From: Hordeum vulgare subsp. vulgare
Lineage: Eukaryota > Streptophyta > Magnoliopsida > Poales > Poaceae
Reading direction: 5' to 3'
NCBI RefSeq assembly: GCF_904849725.1
Contig: NC_058521.1
Span: forward strand, 427,074,676 to 427,138,675
DNA: 64,000 nucleotides
Shown: positions 9,008 to 20,014 of the stretch, one piece after another
Numbering within the stretch: position 1 is the stretch's first letter
Layout: every line of letters starts with the position of its first letter
Program-made: the position numbers and the translations under genes
The notes under the pieces: generated by a model
Seen by the model: only the letters and a program-made list of their open reading frames with translations
What the model was told of the DNA's origin: nothing
Database searches by the model: none

Positions 9008-12000
9008 ATGGCGATGTTGAGTGAGGACACCCGGAATGCAGTCGTCCGTGGAGAGGATTGGGTCGAATCCGCGGCAGATAATTCATGGATTAAACCTGGG
9101 TAAGCATTGTTTCCTATCGACTTGACGTTCTAAGTCGTATTGTAGGCCGTATTTGACTTCTGTTTGCTTGAATCGTTCAAATTTGTGCTCGATTTTACCC
9201 GGCTAACTGAAGCCTTTATTTCCTTCAACAAAATAGGATTGATCCCGCGCTGGCTTTCCGGCTGGCGATTAGAATGGAAACTAGTGTGCTGCGTGGTACT
9301 AAACCACATTTGATTTCATCATTTTTCTATCCCAAAGTGGTAGAAACCAGCATATCTTTCAAAGATTTGCAAGCTGAGCTAAGAAACACCTATCCCTGGA
9401 GTGATGCCGATGCTGTTGAACTGAATTACTTCAGCAGTGACGAGCAAAGATTTCTCCCACTAACTTGCGACGATCATATGCCGTTGCTTTTTGCTGGGAT
9501 TGCTGGCTGCCGATTCGGTAAACTCCAAATCGATGTGCTTCAGCCACACGCAGAACGGGTGAAGGGGAAGGGAGTTCAGACATCATCTGTCTGTGCTAAT
9601 AGCCAGCACCCCGGCACTCCTTGTAGGTCGACACCAAGTAAAGCAAGTGGTTCATGGAGCCACAACATGCCTGCTGCCAATTGTGGTTCCGATTCAGCTG
9701 CTGCTTCTCGTGTACCTTCTGCAGTTGGTGTAGAAGAGGATGCAGAACCTGACGAGGCAGTGCCTACAAATGATGATGAAGACGAGATGATGTTTCCTGA
9801 ACTAGTCGATGTAGCCAGTCAGCAAGCAGTGGATGACGAATATATGGAGGAGCCCATCAGCCAAGCTAGGTTTGATGACACTGACGATGAAGAGAAGGTG
9901 GAGAACATGGACAGCTTAATCGAGGATGAATACGATGGTGATGACATGCCAACAATTGAGTGGAACATGGAAAAAACTGAGCTTAGTGTAGGTACCATTT
10001 TCCAATCAATGGTGGACTGTCGGAATGCAGTGACAACATGGTGCATTATATCTGAAGACACCTATAAGATTAAAAGGAGTGAGCCGGCAAGGTTCATAGT
10101 TTTTTGTCCATATCCTAGGTGTAGGTGGAAGTTGCATGCATCTCGTATGAGAAAGAGCAAATATATTCAGGTAATCCAAGTTCAGTTAGTAATTTAGTTT
10201 CAAATTGTTGAGTAAGGTTTCTTAACTGTTTTTTACCCTTTTATTTTGTTTCAGATAAAGAAAAACCCACACAAGCACACCTGTCCACCTGGAGGGGGAG
10301 GGGGGAAGGCCAAAACCAAGCTAGCAAAAACTAGGTGGGTGGCAGATGCTATATTGGATTGGCTGAGAGAAGAACCTGGACTTGGTCCAACAGCACTCCA
10401 TGGGAAGCTTTTTGAGAAGTACAAGATAGAAATTCCTTACATGAGAATTTTCAATGCTAGGGAAAAGGCTCTTGACAGAATTAATGGTCAATGGAATGAC
10501 AGTTTTCAGCTGCTTTACTCTTTCAAAGCTGAAGTGGAGATGGCAAGTCCAGGGAGTGTTGTAGAGATTGACAAGCATACAAGATAATTCAAAATAAAAG
10601 GGAAGTCATTTCAGAAGGAGTGCTTCAGAAGGGATTTTGTTTGTTTCAAGGCTTGCTGGCAGGGGTTTCTAGATGGTTGCAGGCCCTATTTGGCTGTAGA
10701 TGCTACACATTTGACTGGAAGATGGAGAGGACAACTAGTAGCAGCTTCTGCAGTTGATGGACACAACTGGCTATTCCCAGTTGCATTTGGTGTGGTGGAG
10801 GCAGAGTCTGAGGAAAGTTGGGTCTGGTTTCTGCAGCAGTTGCGCAACATTATAGGCACACCCCCCGGTTTGGCTATACACACAGATGCTTGCAAGGGTT
10901 TAGAGAGTGCAGTGGAAATTGTATTCCCTGGAGTGGAGCATAGGGAATGTATGCGACACCTAGCGCATAATTTCAAAAAGAAGTTCAAAGGTAAAGTTTA
11001 TGATGAGAACTTATGGCCAGCATCATACACATGCAGCAAAAGGAAGCATGAACACCATTTGAGAGTGTTGTATGCTCAAAATCCTCTTGTGAAGGAGTAC
11101 ATGGATGCACATCATGATAAGGTGTGGTCAAGAAGCAAATTCAACGAAATCTGCAAAGTAGATTATGTGATCAGTAACCTTCCAGAGTGCTTCAATTCAA
11201 AGTTCAAGTCAGTGAAAGGGCTCTTGTTGTGGCAAGCATTTGACAAGATGAGGCAAATGATCATGATAAAGATGGCTCTTCGCAAAATAATTGCAGAAAC
11301 ACAATATGTTGGTCATCAAATGCTCCCATCACTGATTAAGGCATTGCACTTGAAGGCAAGAGGCCTGAAGATGAAATGTATTCGATCTGGTACATATGAG
11401 GGAGAGGTTACCTATACTGACACTAAAAATAGGGTATGGAGGTATACTGTGAACCTAAGTACTAGAGAATGTACTTGTAGGCAATGGCAGATCCGTGGGA
11501 AGCCATGCATACATGCCCTACATCTGATGACCGTTATCGGGGGTGCAGATGGTGAAGTTGATCAATATTGTTCTGAGTATTTCTCTGTTGCCAAATGTAT
11601 GGCTTCTTATGCTGAAAGTGTGCCTGCACTATTGGGGAAAGATCAATTGATCATAGTAGATCCAGGGTTCAAACTCCACGCTCCTGTCATTACTAGACCA
11701 CCAGGAAGACCAATGAACCAGAGGATTAGAGCAGGTGAGGAGGGTCGTCTACCAAAGAAGCGTGCTTGCAAAAAGTGTGGAGTTCTGGGGCATATTGCTA
11801 GGCTTTGTACCAATGCAGTGGATGCATCATTTGGAGAGGAGGAAAGATGGACATCAGCCAATGCTGAGGAGAATGCAACAATAATGGAGATTGAAGATGC
11901 AGTGGAGAATGCAGCAGCAATGGAGATTGAAGATGCAGTGGAGAATGCAGCAGCAAATGAAGCAGAAGATTTTGAAACCATGGCCTTTGATGTTTTTGAA

Positions 12001-12258
12001 GCTATAAGAGAGGAAGAGGAGGGGGTAATTGTTCCAATTGTGCCTTTAAAGATTACTGAACCCATAGATGACCGTCAAATGGTCGTCAAGTGCTCGGCGA
12101 GTGGAACTACTCCATCAACACCTCCACGGGGAAAACACCAAGTAAAGCCCAAGATCAAAAGGAACAAGAGTCTGAAAGAAAAGAGCATCTCAACTAGGGA
12201 AACGAGGAGCAAGACGGTGAAGCCAGCTGCAAACACACGGAGCAAGTCAAAAATTTGA
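9008..12258 (+). pseudogene. mudrA-type MULE transposase, three exons, one premature stop
   Basis: Exons are inferred at 9008-9099, 9237-10170 and 10255-12258, with GT-AG introns 9100-9236 and 10171-10254. The three exons sum to 3030 nt (1010 codons), one frame throughout. The N-terminus resembles the PB1-like/MuDR N-terminal region, followed by an acidic stretch. Next comes the Mut DNA-binding domain, with zinc ligands in CPYPRCRWKLHAS and HKHTC. The catalytic MULE domain has the first Asp in VDATHL (10699) and the second in HTDACKGL (10885), followed by CMRHLAHNF. Then come a SWIM zinc finger (CTC at 11470, CIH at 11506), a CCHC knuckle (11767-11808), an 11-residue duplication (AMEIEDAVENA) and a basic C-terminus. 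A TAA at 10585-10587 interrupts the frame just before the catalytic domain; no other stop is seen. Confidence 0.9.
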
Positions 12259-12372
12259 ATTAAGTTGTTGGAAAATGTTTGTGTTGTCAATTTGAGGGCG
12301 AGTCGATCGCTTAAAACTTGGTAGATTTGTATTAAGATGTTGGCATCTTAAAACTTGGTAGCTTTGAGCTAC

Positions 12373-12427
12373 TGTAATAATGTTGGCATCAGTTGTAATA
12401 ATGTTGGCATCAGTTGTAATAATGTTG
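12373..12427 (+). repeat. 21-bp tandem repeat after the transposase gene
   Basis: The unit TGTAATAATGTTGGCATCAG(T) occurs twice in full (12373-12393, 12394-12414) and once in part to 12427. Just upstream the 15-mer CTTAAAACTTGGTAG is also duplicated. It lies in the presumed 3' untranslated region. Confidence 0.85.
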
Positions 12428-13724
12428 CTTCTACTTTGGTTCCTTATTTGAGTCAAAATTCAAATTTTCATCAAAATTTGAATTTAAATCAATATTTGAA
12501 TTTGGGCCAAAATTTGGATTCGAGCCAAAGTTGAAGTTGAACATTGGAGGTTCATTGCTCTGTGCGGTGTATTTGATCGAGCATTTCAAGTCCAATATTC
12601 TTAGGTGAGCAGTCCGAATGAGAAATGTGCTAGAAACGAGCTCGAAAGCTAGGGTAAACAGTCCTATTTGAAATCAAGTTTTTTTTTACCTTCCCTAAAT
12701 GAGACATATATATTTTTATTAACACTTATTCCATATATATAGGGTAAAAACGAAGTTTCACTATTTATTGATTAATATTCATATTACTACATTTTTTTTG
12801 AAAAAAATATGCTTTTAATTCAAAACCGTAAAATAACACGTTTTAGATAAAAAGTAAGTTCAGATCCTTCTTATTCACTCCAAAATGAAGCTATGGAGAT
12901 TTTTCTGATTTTTTTGAATTTTTTTTTTCAAACTCTAAACCCTCTCTCCCTATTCTACGAACTGTGAAAATGTTCATAGGTGATAGCTCATTTTTGTGAA
13001 GGCTTTTTTCATGAAAATGACCTACACCAAGTTTATATTTTTTCTCATAACCTTGTCACATATGACGGCTATGTGCGCAAGAATTACAACATTTCGATTT
13101 TTTTTGAATTTTTTAAAAACATTTGAACTTGATTTCGACATGTCACTTCAAAAAATGACTTTTCAAAAAAACGCCCCTATACCGAGTTTATATTTTTTTT
13201 ATGGTAACTAGGTCTCATAAACAGACGAACTACGTTTGTTTTATATTTTTGCGATTTTTTCTAATTTAGTTATGGCCATTTGAAATCTGGTCAAACCCTA
13301 ATAACCCCGTTGACTCGCTCATAACCCCACAGAAATGCTCCAAACCCTGGCGTCGAACGTCCGCCGTCGGATCATACCCTAGCGCCAAACACCACGCGTC
13401 AGATGTGGGCAGGCATGCGCGATCCGCGTGATGCATCCTGATTGGCTACTGCACTGTCCTTCTCGGGTTTTTACGATCTGCCCCACTTTACATATGAAAT
13501 TGTATTTTTCGCACATGACCACCACATGTCAGTGTTAAGAGTTGGTTCAAATATTCAAACTGCAAAATACAATGTGGCAAATCGTCAATATAGCTTCCCC
13601 TTCTCCTCTTCTCCATGTGACAGACAAAGGCATCGAGCAGATCGAGCAAATCCTCCGTTTCTTTCCCCATCTTCTCATTCTTCTTCCTCTGGACCAATTC
13701 CTCTGTTTTTTCCTCTCGGGTGAT
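12428..13724. other. AT-rich MULE spacer, no gene seen
   Basis: About 1.3 kb with long T/A runs and no convincing ORF. Its last 300 bp probably contain the promoter and leader of the GRF gene that starts at 13725. A pyrimidine-rich stretch (CTTCCCCTTCTCCTC) lies near 13594. Confidence 0.6.
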
Positions 13725-14277
13725 ATGTCGACCTCCTCGTCAGCCCCCCGTTCCACGTGGCCGGTGTATGGTCCAGTGCCGATGACTCGATGCACTGACT
13801 GCCCACGGATTGCGCCACTGAAGCGGTTGACTTCGAAGCAGGAGAAGAATGGGAACTTTGGGCGCGAGTTCGTCAAATGCGAGAGCAAGCCGGAGGGGCA
13901 GGTTAGATCTGAGTTTTCCGCGCATCCTTTATCTCTGTTAGATTTGGATTTAGGTTACATGATTTCATTTTCAGATCGTGAAGAAATGCCACCATTTCGA
14001 GTGGATGGATGATTACATCCAAAGGCTTCAAGGGTTGGGCTTGCTGGATTTGAGGGGGGATGCAATCCGCGAGTTCAATCTTCCCCATAACAGTGCCGCT
14101 CCGGCAGCAGCAACGCTTCCAGAATACCCGACGGTGGTAGATGTCGAACTGAAGACGGAATTGAAGAAGATGAACAAGAACTTCAAGCAGCTGATTGAGT
14201 TGAAGAAGCAATCCAATCTGATAGCTTTAGGAATACTTGCTCTAGGAATTTTTTACTTGATGGCCATCTCTCATTAG
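13725..14277 (+). CDS. GRF-type zinc-finger protein with C-terminal membrane anchor, two exons, inside MULE
   Basis: Exon 1 is 13725-13901 (59 codons) and exon 2 is 13975-14277, joined across a GT-AG intron (13902-13974) in phase 0. This gives a 159-residue protein with no stop. Residues 23-72 fit a GRF zinc finger: CTDC, then GREFVKC, then KKCHHFEWMDD after the splice. In known proteins GRF fingers bind single-stranded nucleic acid. It continues with a charged, coiled-coil-like stretch (KTELKKMNKNFKQLIELKKQ) and ends in a hydrophobic segment, LIALGILALGIFYLMAI, that looks like a single tail anchor. It lies 1.5 kb after the transposase on the same strand. It may be a captured host gene or a regular accessory gene of this MULE family; expression is unproven. 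Confidence 0.75.
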
Positions 14278-15446
14278 AGATGTTTGTCTACTGTTGTTGC
14301 CACTGTTTAGCAATCCTCGTCTGTTTATCTCAAATGCAACTATGTTTAGTGCAACTGTCGATCTCTGAATGTATGCAGTTTACTGTTAAGTTTTGACACT
14401 TTCAGTTTCGACAGAAGACAACTACCAGTTCAGTGATAGGATTATTTTGTTAGCTAATAACCTCGAGTGTTGGGTCATACCCTAGCTCGTCAGATGACAG
14501 TAAGCAGTACTTGAGCAGCACGAGGGATATACATCAAGTTCATCTCTTCTCTCTCGCACTTGCCAAACTTTTGTCCTCGAGTTCGTCAGTTCTGTTAGAA
14601 AAAAACCTAGTTTGCGGGCCCAAAGAGAATCAAGCTGCAATAGGCCCACAAAGGATAAATGAGGCCCAGAAACAAGTGATGTTTCTTTTTTTGTTTAGGA
14701 ACGATTGCTTTGTTCTTTTTTGTTTTTGATTCCTTTTTTCATTAATTTGATTGCCCAATCTCTTCTATCTCATTGAGGAATTTTTTTGGCTTTCCTTTAT
14801 GGGTCCCTTCATTTATCCTTTTGACTAAAGCCAAACATCTCAAAGTGTAGTTTTCTACATAGTGTAATTTATACTTCATGATTGGAAAAAGAGGTCCAAC
14901 CATACTTCAAACATAGTGTAGTTTTCTACATATTAAAGTAGGGATTAAAGTATATAAAACTACACTTTTGACTAAAGCCAAACATCTCAAAGTATTTGAT
15001 ACTTCAATATTTCTGAAAACCAAAGTATTCTTGGAATACCTAAAAAATACAGAGCTCAGCAAACCAAAGCCGTGTACAAATGTACAATATGTTCTTATTT
15101 TTAGAAGGCATCTATAAACACATCATTTTTAGTTAGTTTGGTTAATTTTTCCCACGCCAATTAGCCGTGTCTAAACTTGGGACAAAAAAATACAAACATA
15201 ACAAAGCATTAATATAACACACATAACTTAACTTAGATAGGGTTTCTAGGGCAACATAAGTTCTTGGGACATATAACACGACACCAATTTCTTACATAGA
15301 TAATAATAATTAGGGTAGCTAGGTCGGGCAACACACACACCAAACTAATACTACATACTAGATAGGGTAGCTAGGGCAACACCACCATGTCTTCACCGTC
15401 GTCTTCACCTTAACCGCCGGCTTCACCGTCTTCTTCGTCGCCGGCT
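14278..15446. other. MULE spacer between GRF gene and convergent ORF
   Basis: No ORF of note. It contains duplicated blocks: a 28-bp direct repeat at 14819-14846 and 14966-14993 (core TGACTAAAGCCAAACATC) and a repeated AGTGTAGTTTTCTACATA. Short AC-rich runs occur near 15330. The two genes converge here, so both transcript ends should fall in this stretch. Confidence 0.6.
14819..14993 (+). repeat. 28-bp direct repeat pair in MULE
   Basis: The same 28 bases occur at 14819-14846 and 14966-14993, 147 bp apart, with a second shared motif (AGTGTAGTTTTCTACATA) between them. It could be the footprint of a local duplication or a small nested element; I cannot tell which. Confidence 0.75.
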
Positions 15447-15875
15447 TCAGTACTCCTCCTCCTCAAGGACGTTGTCGCCGAGGTAGTACGGGAGGCTGTG
15501 CATGCGGTCGCGAGCGGGGAAGATGCTCTCGAAGTCGGTGAAGATGTTATAGGTGGTGAATGCGATGAACTCGCACCCACACCAATACACCTTGCCGAGC
15601 AGGTGGTAGGCATCGAACCTGTTGGTGAAGTGGACGACTAGCCCTACCGGTGGAGCGTTGGCATGGGGACGCTGCTCCACGAGGTTGAACATGGGCGGCG
15701 AGCCCGCCGGGAGGTGGTGGAAGCCCGCACGGAGGAACCCCCGTGCAAGCTCAGTGCTACCCCTCCAGCGTGAGAACGCCCACACGTGGAGCGATTCCTC
15801 GACGACGACGTTGGCGGGGTACCGCCGTTCCGGCACGGTGGGAGGCTCTTGGAACGTTGGGTCGTAGAACTGCAT
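15447..15875 (-). CDS. Unrecognised 142-residue ORF inside MULE, convergent to transposase
   Basis: I do not recognise the product. The same frame is open from 16064 (205 residues), but I prefer the ATG at 15875. A TATA-like box at 15975-15982 on the minus strand would place transcription start near 15945, and the residues before Met64 look like GC-rich leader. The product starts MQFYDPTFQEPP, has an aromatic-rich core (ESLHVWAFSRWRGSTELARG, GLVVHFTNRFDAYHLLGKVY, WCGCEFIAFTTYNIFTDFES) and ends with an acidic LEEEEY tail. No signal peptide or membrane segment is evident. The even spread of aromatic and hydrophobic residues suggests a real folded domain rather than chance. It may be a captured host gene fragment. 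Its orientation, converging on the transposase, recalls mudrA/mudrB of maize MuDR, but I see no sequence likeness to mudrB. Confidence 0.55.
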   Translation of the reverse strand: MQFYDPTFQEPPTVPERRYPANVVVEESLHVWAFSRWRGSTELARGFLRAGFHHLPAGSPPMFNLVEQRPHANAPPVGLVVHFTNRFDAYHLLGKVYWCGCEFIAFTTYNIFTDFESIFPARDRMHSLPYYLGDNVLEEEEY

Positions 15876-15974
15876 CTTGAACGCTTCGCTGAGTGGAACC
15901 GCTCTGGCTTTTGGGGGAAGAAGAGAAGTGGGAGCCGCACATGGATCTGTAGAAGAAGAGGCAATGAAGGGCAG

Positions 15975-15982
15975 TTTAAATA
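15975..15982 (-). promoter_or_regulatory. TATA-like box for the convergent MULE ORF
   Basis: The minus strand reads TATTTAAA, 100 bp before the preferred start at 15875. The surroundings are GC-rich, so the AT run stands out. Confidence 0.4.
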
Positions 15983-16085
15983 GCCGTGGGAGACGAAGTG
16001 GGTACACGCGCAAATGGCGTAGATCGTGACTCAGTGCTGCTGTGTGAACTGATGCGATCATCAATGTGTGAACGTGAATCGAAGC

Positions 16086-16530
16086 GAGCGTGCTCTGCGT
16101 TGGCGGCTCTATGTGCTCTGCGTTGGCGGCTGCCTCCCCCTGCTATGTTGGCGGCTGCCTGCCTCCCCCTTCTGCGTGATCTGCGTTGGCAGCTGCCCCT
16201 TCTGCATGCCCCTTCTGCCACCAGCACAACTGAATCGAGCGGCAGCCGTGTGGCGTGAACTGATGCCTCGACATATGGACGCGAGCATGCGAGCGTGCGT
16301 GTAGCCTGCCCCTTCTGCCACCGGCACGTATGCCTGTGACGCGTGAAACGACGTTGCGGAGTGACTGAATCCACTGGCAACCGTGCAGCATGGATCGATG
16401 CGTGCGTGTCGGCGTGCATGCATGCGTTTAGGTCTAGGTCACTAGATGCGTGCGTGGCGGTGTTCGCATGCATAGCAGGCTACATCGATGCCAAAGACGG
16501 GCATGCATAGCAGGCTGCATCCATCGATAG
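16086..16530. repeat. Subterminal repeat-rich GC region of MULE
   Basis: Short motifs recur: CTGCGTTGGCGGCT three times with variants between 16094 and 16195; CCCCTTCTGCCACC twice (near 16208 and 16308); GCATGCATAGCAGGCT twice (near 16468 and 16500). ORFs in all frames here are by-products of repeats and base composition. Mutator elements commonly carry such subterminal repeats. Confidence 0.65.
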
Positions 16531-16680
16531 TAGGCTTTTTTAATTTATTACCAACAAACTAACGGGCCTGTCCTATGAACACAAACATGGCCCACCAGCG
16601 AAGCCACAGCCACAGTCAACAGAGTTCGACATGGCCCCACAAGTCAGTTAACGACCAAGACGGCAAACGCGTGTTATCAA

Positions 16681-16773
16681 CATTTGTGAGAGTTTCAGCT
16701 AAGGGAGAGGGGAAAAGTGAGCAAAAGTTTGAAGCGTGGGGAAAACTGAGCACAACTAAGGAATTGGGGGCAC
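16681..16773 (-). repeat. MULE right terminal inverted repeat (93 bp)
   Basis: It is the reverse-complement partner of 8616-8708, ending GGGGGCAC. The bases that follow, AGATGGAATAATCCC, do not repeat the left flank, and about 18 bp of filler separate it from readable Gypsy sequence. Confidence 0.92.
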
Positions 16774-16791
16774 AGATGGAATAATCCCATC

Positions 16792-17903
16792 ATATTCCCT
16801 ATTATTAGTGCTAGCATCTCGGAGCATGAAGAAAAGAAGTTACTAAAAACTCTCAGGAAGCACCGTGCTGCTATAGGATATACGCTTGATGATCTTAAGG
16901 GCATTAGTCCCACTCTATGCCAGCACATGATTAAAACTGATCCTGAATTCAAACCAGTTGCTGATCATCAAAGGAAATTGAATCCTAAGATGAAAGAAGT
17001 AGTGATAAAAGAAATACTAAAGCTCCTGGAAGCAGGTATTATCTATCATGTTGCTCACAGCGATTGGGTGAGTCCGGTGCATTGTGTTCCTAAGAAGGGA
17101 GGCATTACCGTTGTCCCTAATGATAAGGATGAAATGATCCCACAAAGGATTATTACTGGCTATAGGATGGTGATTGATTTTAGGAAGTTGAATAAAGCCA
17201 CTAGGAAAGATCATTACCCTTTGCCTTTTATCGACCAAATGCTAGAAAGGCTGTCTAAACACACACACTTCTGCTTTCTAGACGGTTATTCTTGTTTCTC
17301 CCAAATACCAGTTGCACAAACTGATCAGGAGAAAAACACTTTCACCTACCCTTTCGGCACCTTTGCTTATAGACGTATGCCTTTTGGCTTATGTAATAAA
17401 CCTGCCACCTTTCAAAGATGTATGATGGCTATATTCTCTGACTTTTGTGAAAAGATTGTCGAGGTTTTCATGGATGACTTTTCCGTTTACGGGTCTTCCT
17501 TTGATGATTGCCTCAACAACCTTGATCGAGTCTTAAAGAGATGTAAAGACACCAATCTTGTCTTGAATTGGGAGAAGTGACACTTTATGGTTAATGAAGG
17601 CATCGTCTTAGGACATAAAATTTCTGAAAGAGGCATTGAAGTCGATAAGGCTAAGGTTGATGCAATCGAGAAAATGCCATACCCCACAGATATCAAAGGT
17701 ATAATAAGTTTCCTTGGTCATGGTGGTTTCTATAGAAGGTTCATCAAAGACTTCTCTATGATTTCTAGGCCTCTTACCAATCTCTTGCAAAAAGATATTC
17801 CTTTTGTTTTTGACGATGATTGTGAGGAAGCCTTTGAAATACTTAAGAGGGCTTTGATAACTGCACCTATTGTTCAACCACCTGATTGGAACTTACCTTT
17901 TTG
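16792..17903 (+). pseudogene. Gypsy A reverse transcriptase
   Basis: The + strand reads ISEHEEKKLLKTLRKHRAAI and then a full Ty3/Gypsy reverse transcriptase. Motifs in order: IIYHVAHSDWVSPVHCVPKK, YRMVIDFRKLNKATRKDHYP, CFLDGYSCFSQIPVA, FAYRRMPFGLCNKPATFQR and the catalytic FMDDF near 17467. A TGA at 17578-17580 replaces what is normally Cys in the WEKCHFM-type motif. The frame then continues through the connection domain (GFYRRFIKDFSMISRPLTNL) to 17903. There it shifts by one base, and the RNase H follows in another frame. The missing linker is the inverted piece at 8368-8615. Confidence 0.92.
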
Positions 17904-18436
17904 AAATCATGTGTGGTGCTAGTGATTATGTTGTTGGTGCTGTTCTAGGGCAAAGAGTCGATAAGAAGTTGAGTGTTATTTACTATACTAGTAAAAATCT
18001 AGACAGTGCCCAAAGAAACTATGCCACTATGGAAAAGGAGTTCTTAGCAGTCATGTTTGCATGTGAAAAGTTCAGGTCTTACATAGTTGATTCCAAAGTC
18101 ACTATTCACACGGATCATGCTTCTATTAAGTACCTCATGGAGAAGAAGGACGCTAAACCTAGACTTATCAGATGGGTTCTCTTGCTACAAGAATTTGATC
18201 TGCACATTGTTGACAGAAAGGGTGCTGATAACCTAGTAGCGGATAACTTGTCTAGGTTGGAGAACGTTCTTGATGACCCACAACCTATTGATGATAGCTT
18301 TCCCGATGAGAAATTGAATGTCATCAATGCTTCACGTAGTGCACCGTGGTATGCTGATTATACAAACTATACGTTGCCAAATACATACCACCTAGTTTCA
18401 CATACCAACAAAAGAAGAAATTCTTCTTTGACTTGA
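17898..18436 (+). pseudogene. Gypsy A RNase H
   Basis: The frame holds [19 protein letters not shown] (first catalytic Asp position occupied by Gly in CGASDY, the second Asp kept), [33 protein letters not shown] and the terminal [20 protein letters not shown]. This is a complete Ty3/Gypsy RNase H joined by frameshift to the RT upstream. The frame ends at 18434-18436 and the integrase starts in the next frame, so another shift lies near 18430. Confidence 0.88.
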
Positions 18437-19687
18437 GACACTACTTTTGGGATGATCCTCACCTTTATAAGGAAGTAGTAGATGGTGTTATTAGACGTTA
18501 TGTACCTGAACATGAACAGGGACAGATCCTACAGAAGTGTCACTCCGAGTCCTATGGAGGACACCATGCGGGAGATAGAACTGCACACAAGGTATTGCAA
18601 TTAGGTTTCTATTGGCCCACTCTCTTCAGGGATGCCCGTAAGTTTGTCTTGTCTTGTGACGAATGTCAAAGAATAGGTAATATTAGCAAACATCGGGAAA
18701 TGCCTATGAACTATTCACTTGTCATTGAAGCATTTGACGTCCGGGGCTTTGATTATATGGGACCTTTTCCAAAATCCAACGGGTATACGCATATCTTAGT
18801 TGCTGTTGATTACGTCACTAAGTGGTAGAAGCTATCCCCACTAGTAGTGCTGATCACAACACCTCTATCAAGATGCTGAAAGAAGTTACTTCCCTAGATT
18901 TGGAGACCCTAGATATCTAATGACCGACGGTGGTTCACACTTCATTCATGGTGCTTTCCGTAAAACGCTTGCTAAATACGATGTCAACCATAGAATTGTG
19001 TCTCCCTACCACTCTCAGTCCAGTGGTCAAGTAGAGCTAAGTAATAGAGAGATTAAACTAATTCTGCAAAAGACCGTCAACAGGTCTAGAAAGAATTGGT
19101 CTAAGAAGCTCGATGATGCACTGTGGACTTATAGAACTGCCTATAAGAATCCCATGGGCATGTCTCCGTACAAAATGGTGTATGGGAAAGGATGTCACTT
19201 ACCTCTTGAGCTAGAGCATAAAGCTTATTGGGCAATCGAAGAACTCAACTTTGATTTCAAACTTGCCGATGAGAAGAGGTTATTTGACATTAGCTTGCTT
19301 GATGAGTGGAGAACTCAAGCATATGAGAATGCCAAGCTCTTTAAAGAGAAGGTTAAGAGGTGGCATGATAAGAGGATACAAAATCGCGAGTTCAATGTAG
19401 GTGATTATGTCTTGCTATATAACTCTCGTTTAAGATTCTTTGTAGGCAAGCTTCTCTCTAAATGGGAAGGTCCCTATGTTGTTGAGGAAGTATATCATTC
19501 CGGTGCTATCAAGATCAACAACACGGAAGGTAATTGTCCGAGAGTGGTAAATGGGCAGAGAATCAAGCATTATATCTCACGTACTCCCATAAATGTTGAA
19601 AGCAATATCATCAATACCATAACTCCAGAAGAATACCTAAGGGACATTTATCAGCCTGTTTCAGACTCCGAAAACGAAGAGGTATGA
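18430..19687 (+). pseudogene. Gypsy A integrase
   Basis: The zinc-binding N-terminus is visible as HSESYGGHHAGDRTAHKVLQ with CDECQRIG. The catalytic core starts with DVRGFDYMGPFPKSNG (first Asp). A lost base at 18826 gives a TAG right after VDYVTKW, and a further shift restores the frame before 18920. The second Asp (MTDGGSHF) and the Glu (SSGQVELSNREIK) are both present. The C-terminal domain (FNVGDYVLLYNSRLRFFVGK, KWEGPYVVEEVYHSGAIKI) runs to the stop at 19685-19687. The broken frame rules out function in this copy. Confidence 0.9.
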
Positions 19688-20014
19688 TATTCGGTAAGAA
19701 AACAGAGTCCAAAACTTTTCCAATAGGATTTTTTCTCCATTTTGGAATATTTGAAAAAAGTACAAAAATTGGAAGTAGTCCGGAAAGTGCGCGAGGAGGC
19801 GACAAGCCTGCACGGCGCGGGCCCACCCCCTGGCCGCGCCGTGAGGGCTTGTGGCCACCTCGTGCGCCTCCCGGACTCCGTTTTCATGCACGGGAATCCT
19901 TCTGGTCTGGAAAAAAATCATTATATATACTCCTGTTTGGTCTGACCCTTGCATCACGCAGATTTCCTCTATTTTTCGTTTCGAGCCTCTTTTCCGCCGC
20001 AGATCTAGGTCAAG
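19688..20014 (+). promoter_or_regulatory. LTR-like promoter region before the accessory ORF of Gypsy A
   Basis: Between integrase and accessory ORF lie 327 bp that resemble a U3 region. There is a stretch like the elements' own LTRs (ACAAGCCTGCACGGCGCGG also occurs in A's LTR near 5459) and a GC-rich inverted repeat (GGCGCGGGCC/GGCCGCGCC). A TATA box (TATATATA, 19922-19929) follows, and an ATG lies about 85 bp downstream. A separate transcript for the accessory ORF is my inference. Confidence 0.5.

Larger units (their letters stand above)
8616..16773 (+). mobile_element. Mutator-like element (MULE), 8158 bp, inserted in Gypsy A
   Basis: It is bounded by two 93-bp terminal inverted repeats (8616-8708 and 16681-16773), with weaker inverted similarity extending to about 8768 and 16630. 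Inside are a mudrA-type transposase, a GRF-zinc-finger gene and a convergent ORF. It splits Gypsy A between protease and RT. I cannot find a perfect 9-bp target duplication; the left flank has been inverted, which would have moved one copy. Base composition differs from the Gypsy host. Confidence 0.92.

Noticed and set aside
13442..13723. 93-residue ORF upstream of the GRF gene
   Set aside because: It overlaps the leader and is out of frame with the GRF exon; low-complexity Ser/Pro C-terminus, no domain.
8605..16785. Search for a 9-bp target duplication around the MULE
   Set aside because: Left (TTTAAATTA) and right (AGATGGAAT) flanks do not match. ATATATCCT in the inverted segment against ATATTCCCT on the right is 7 of 9 but too weak to claim.
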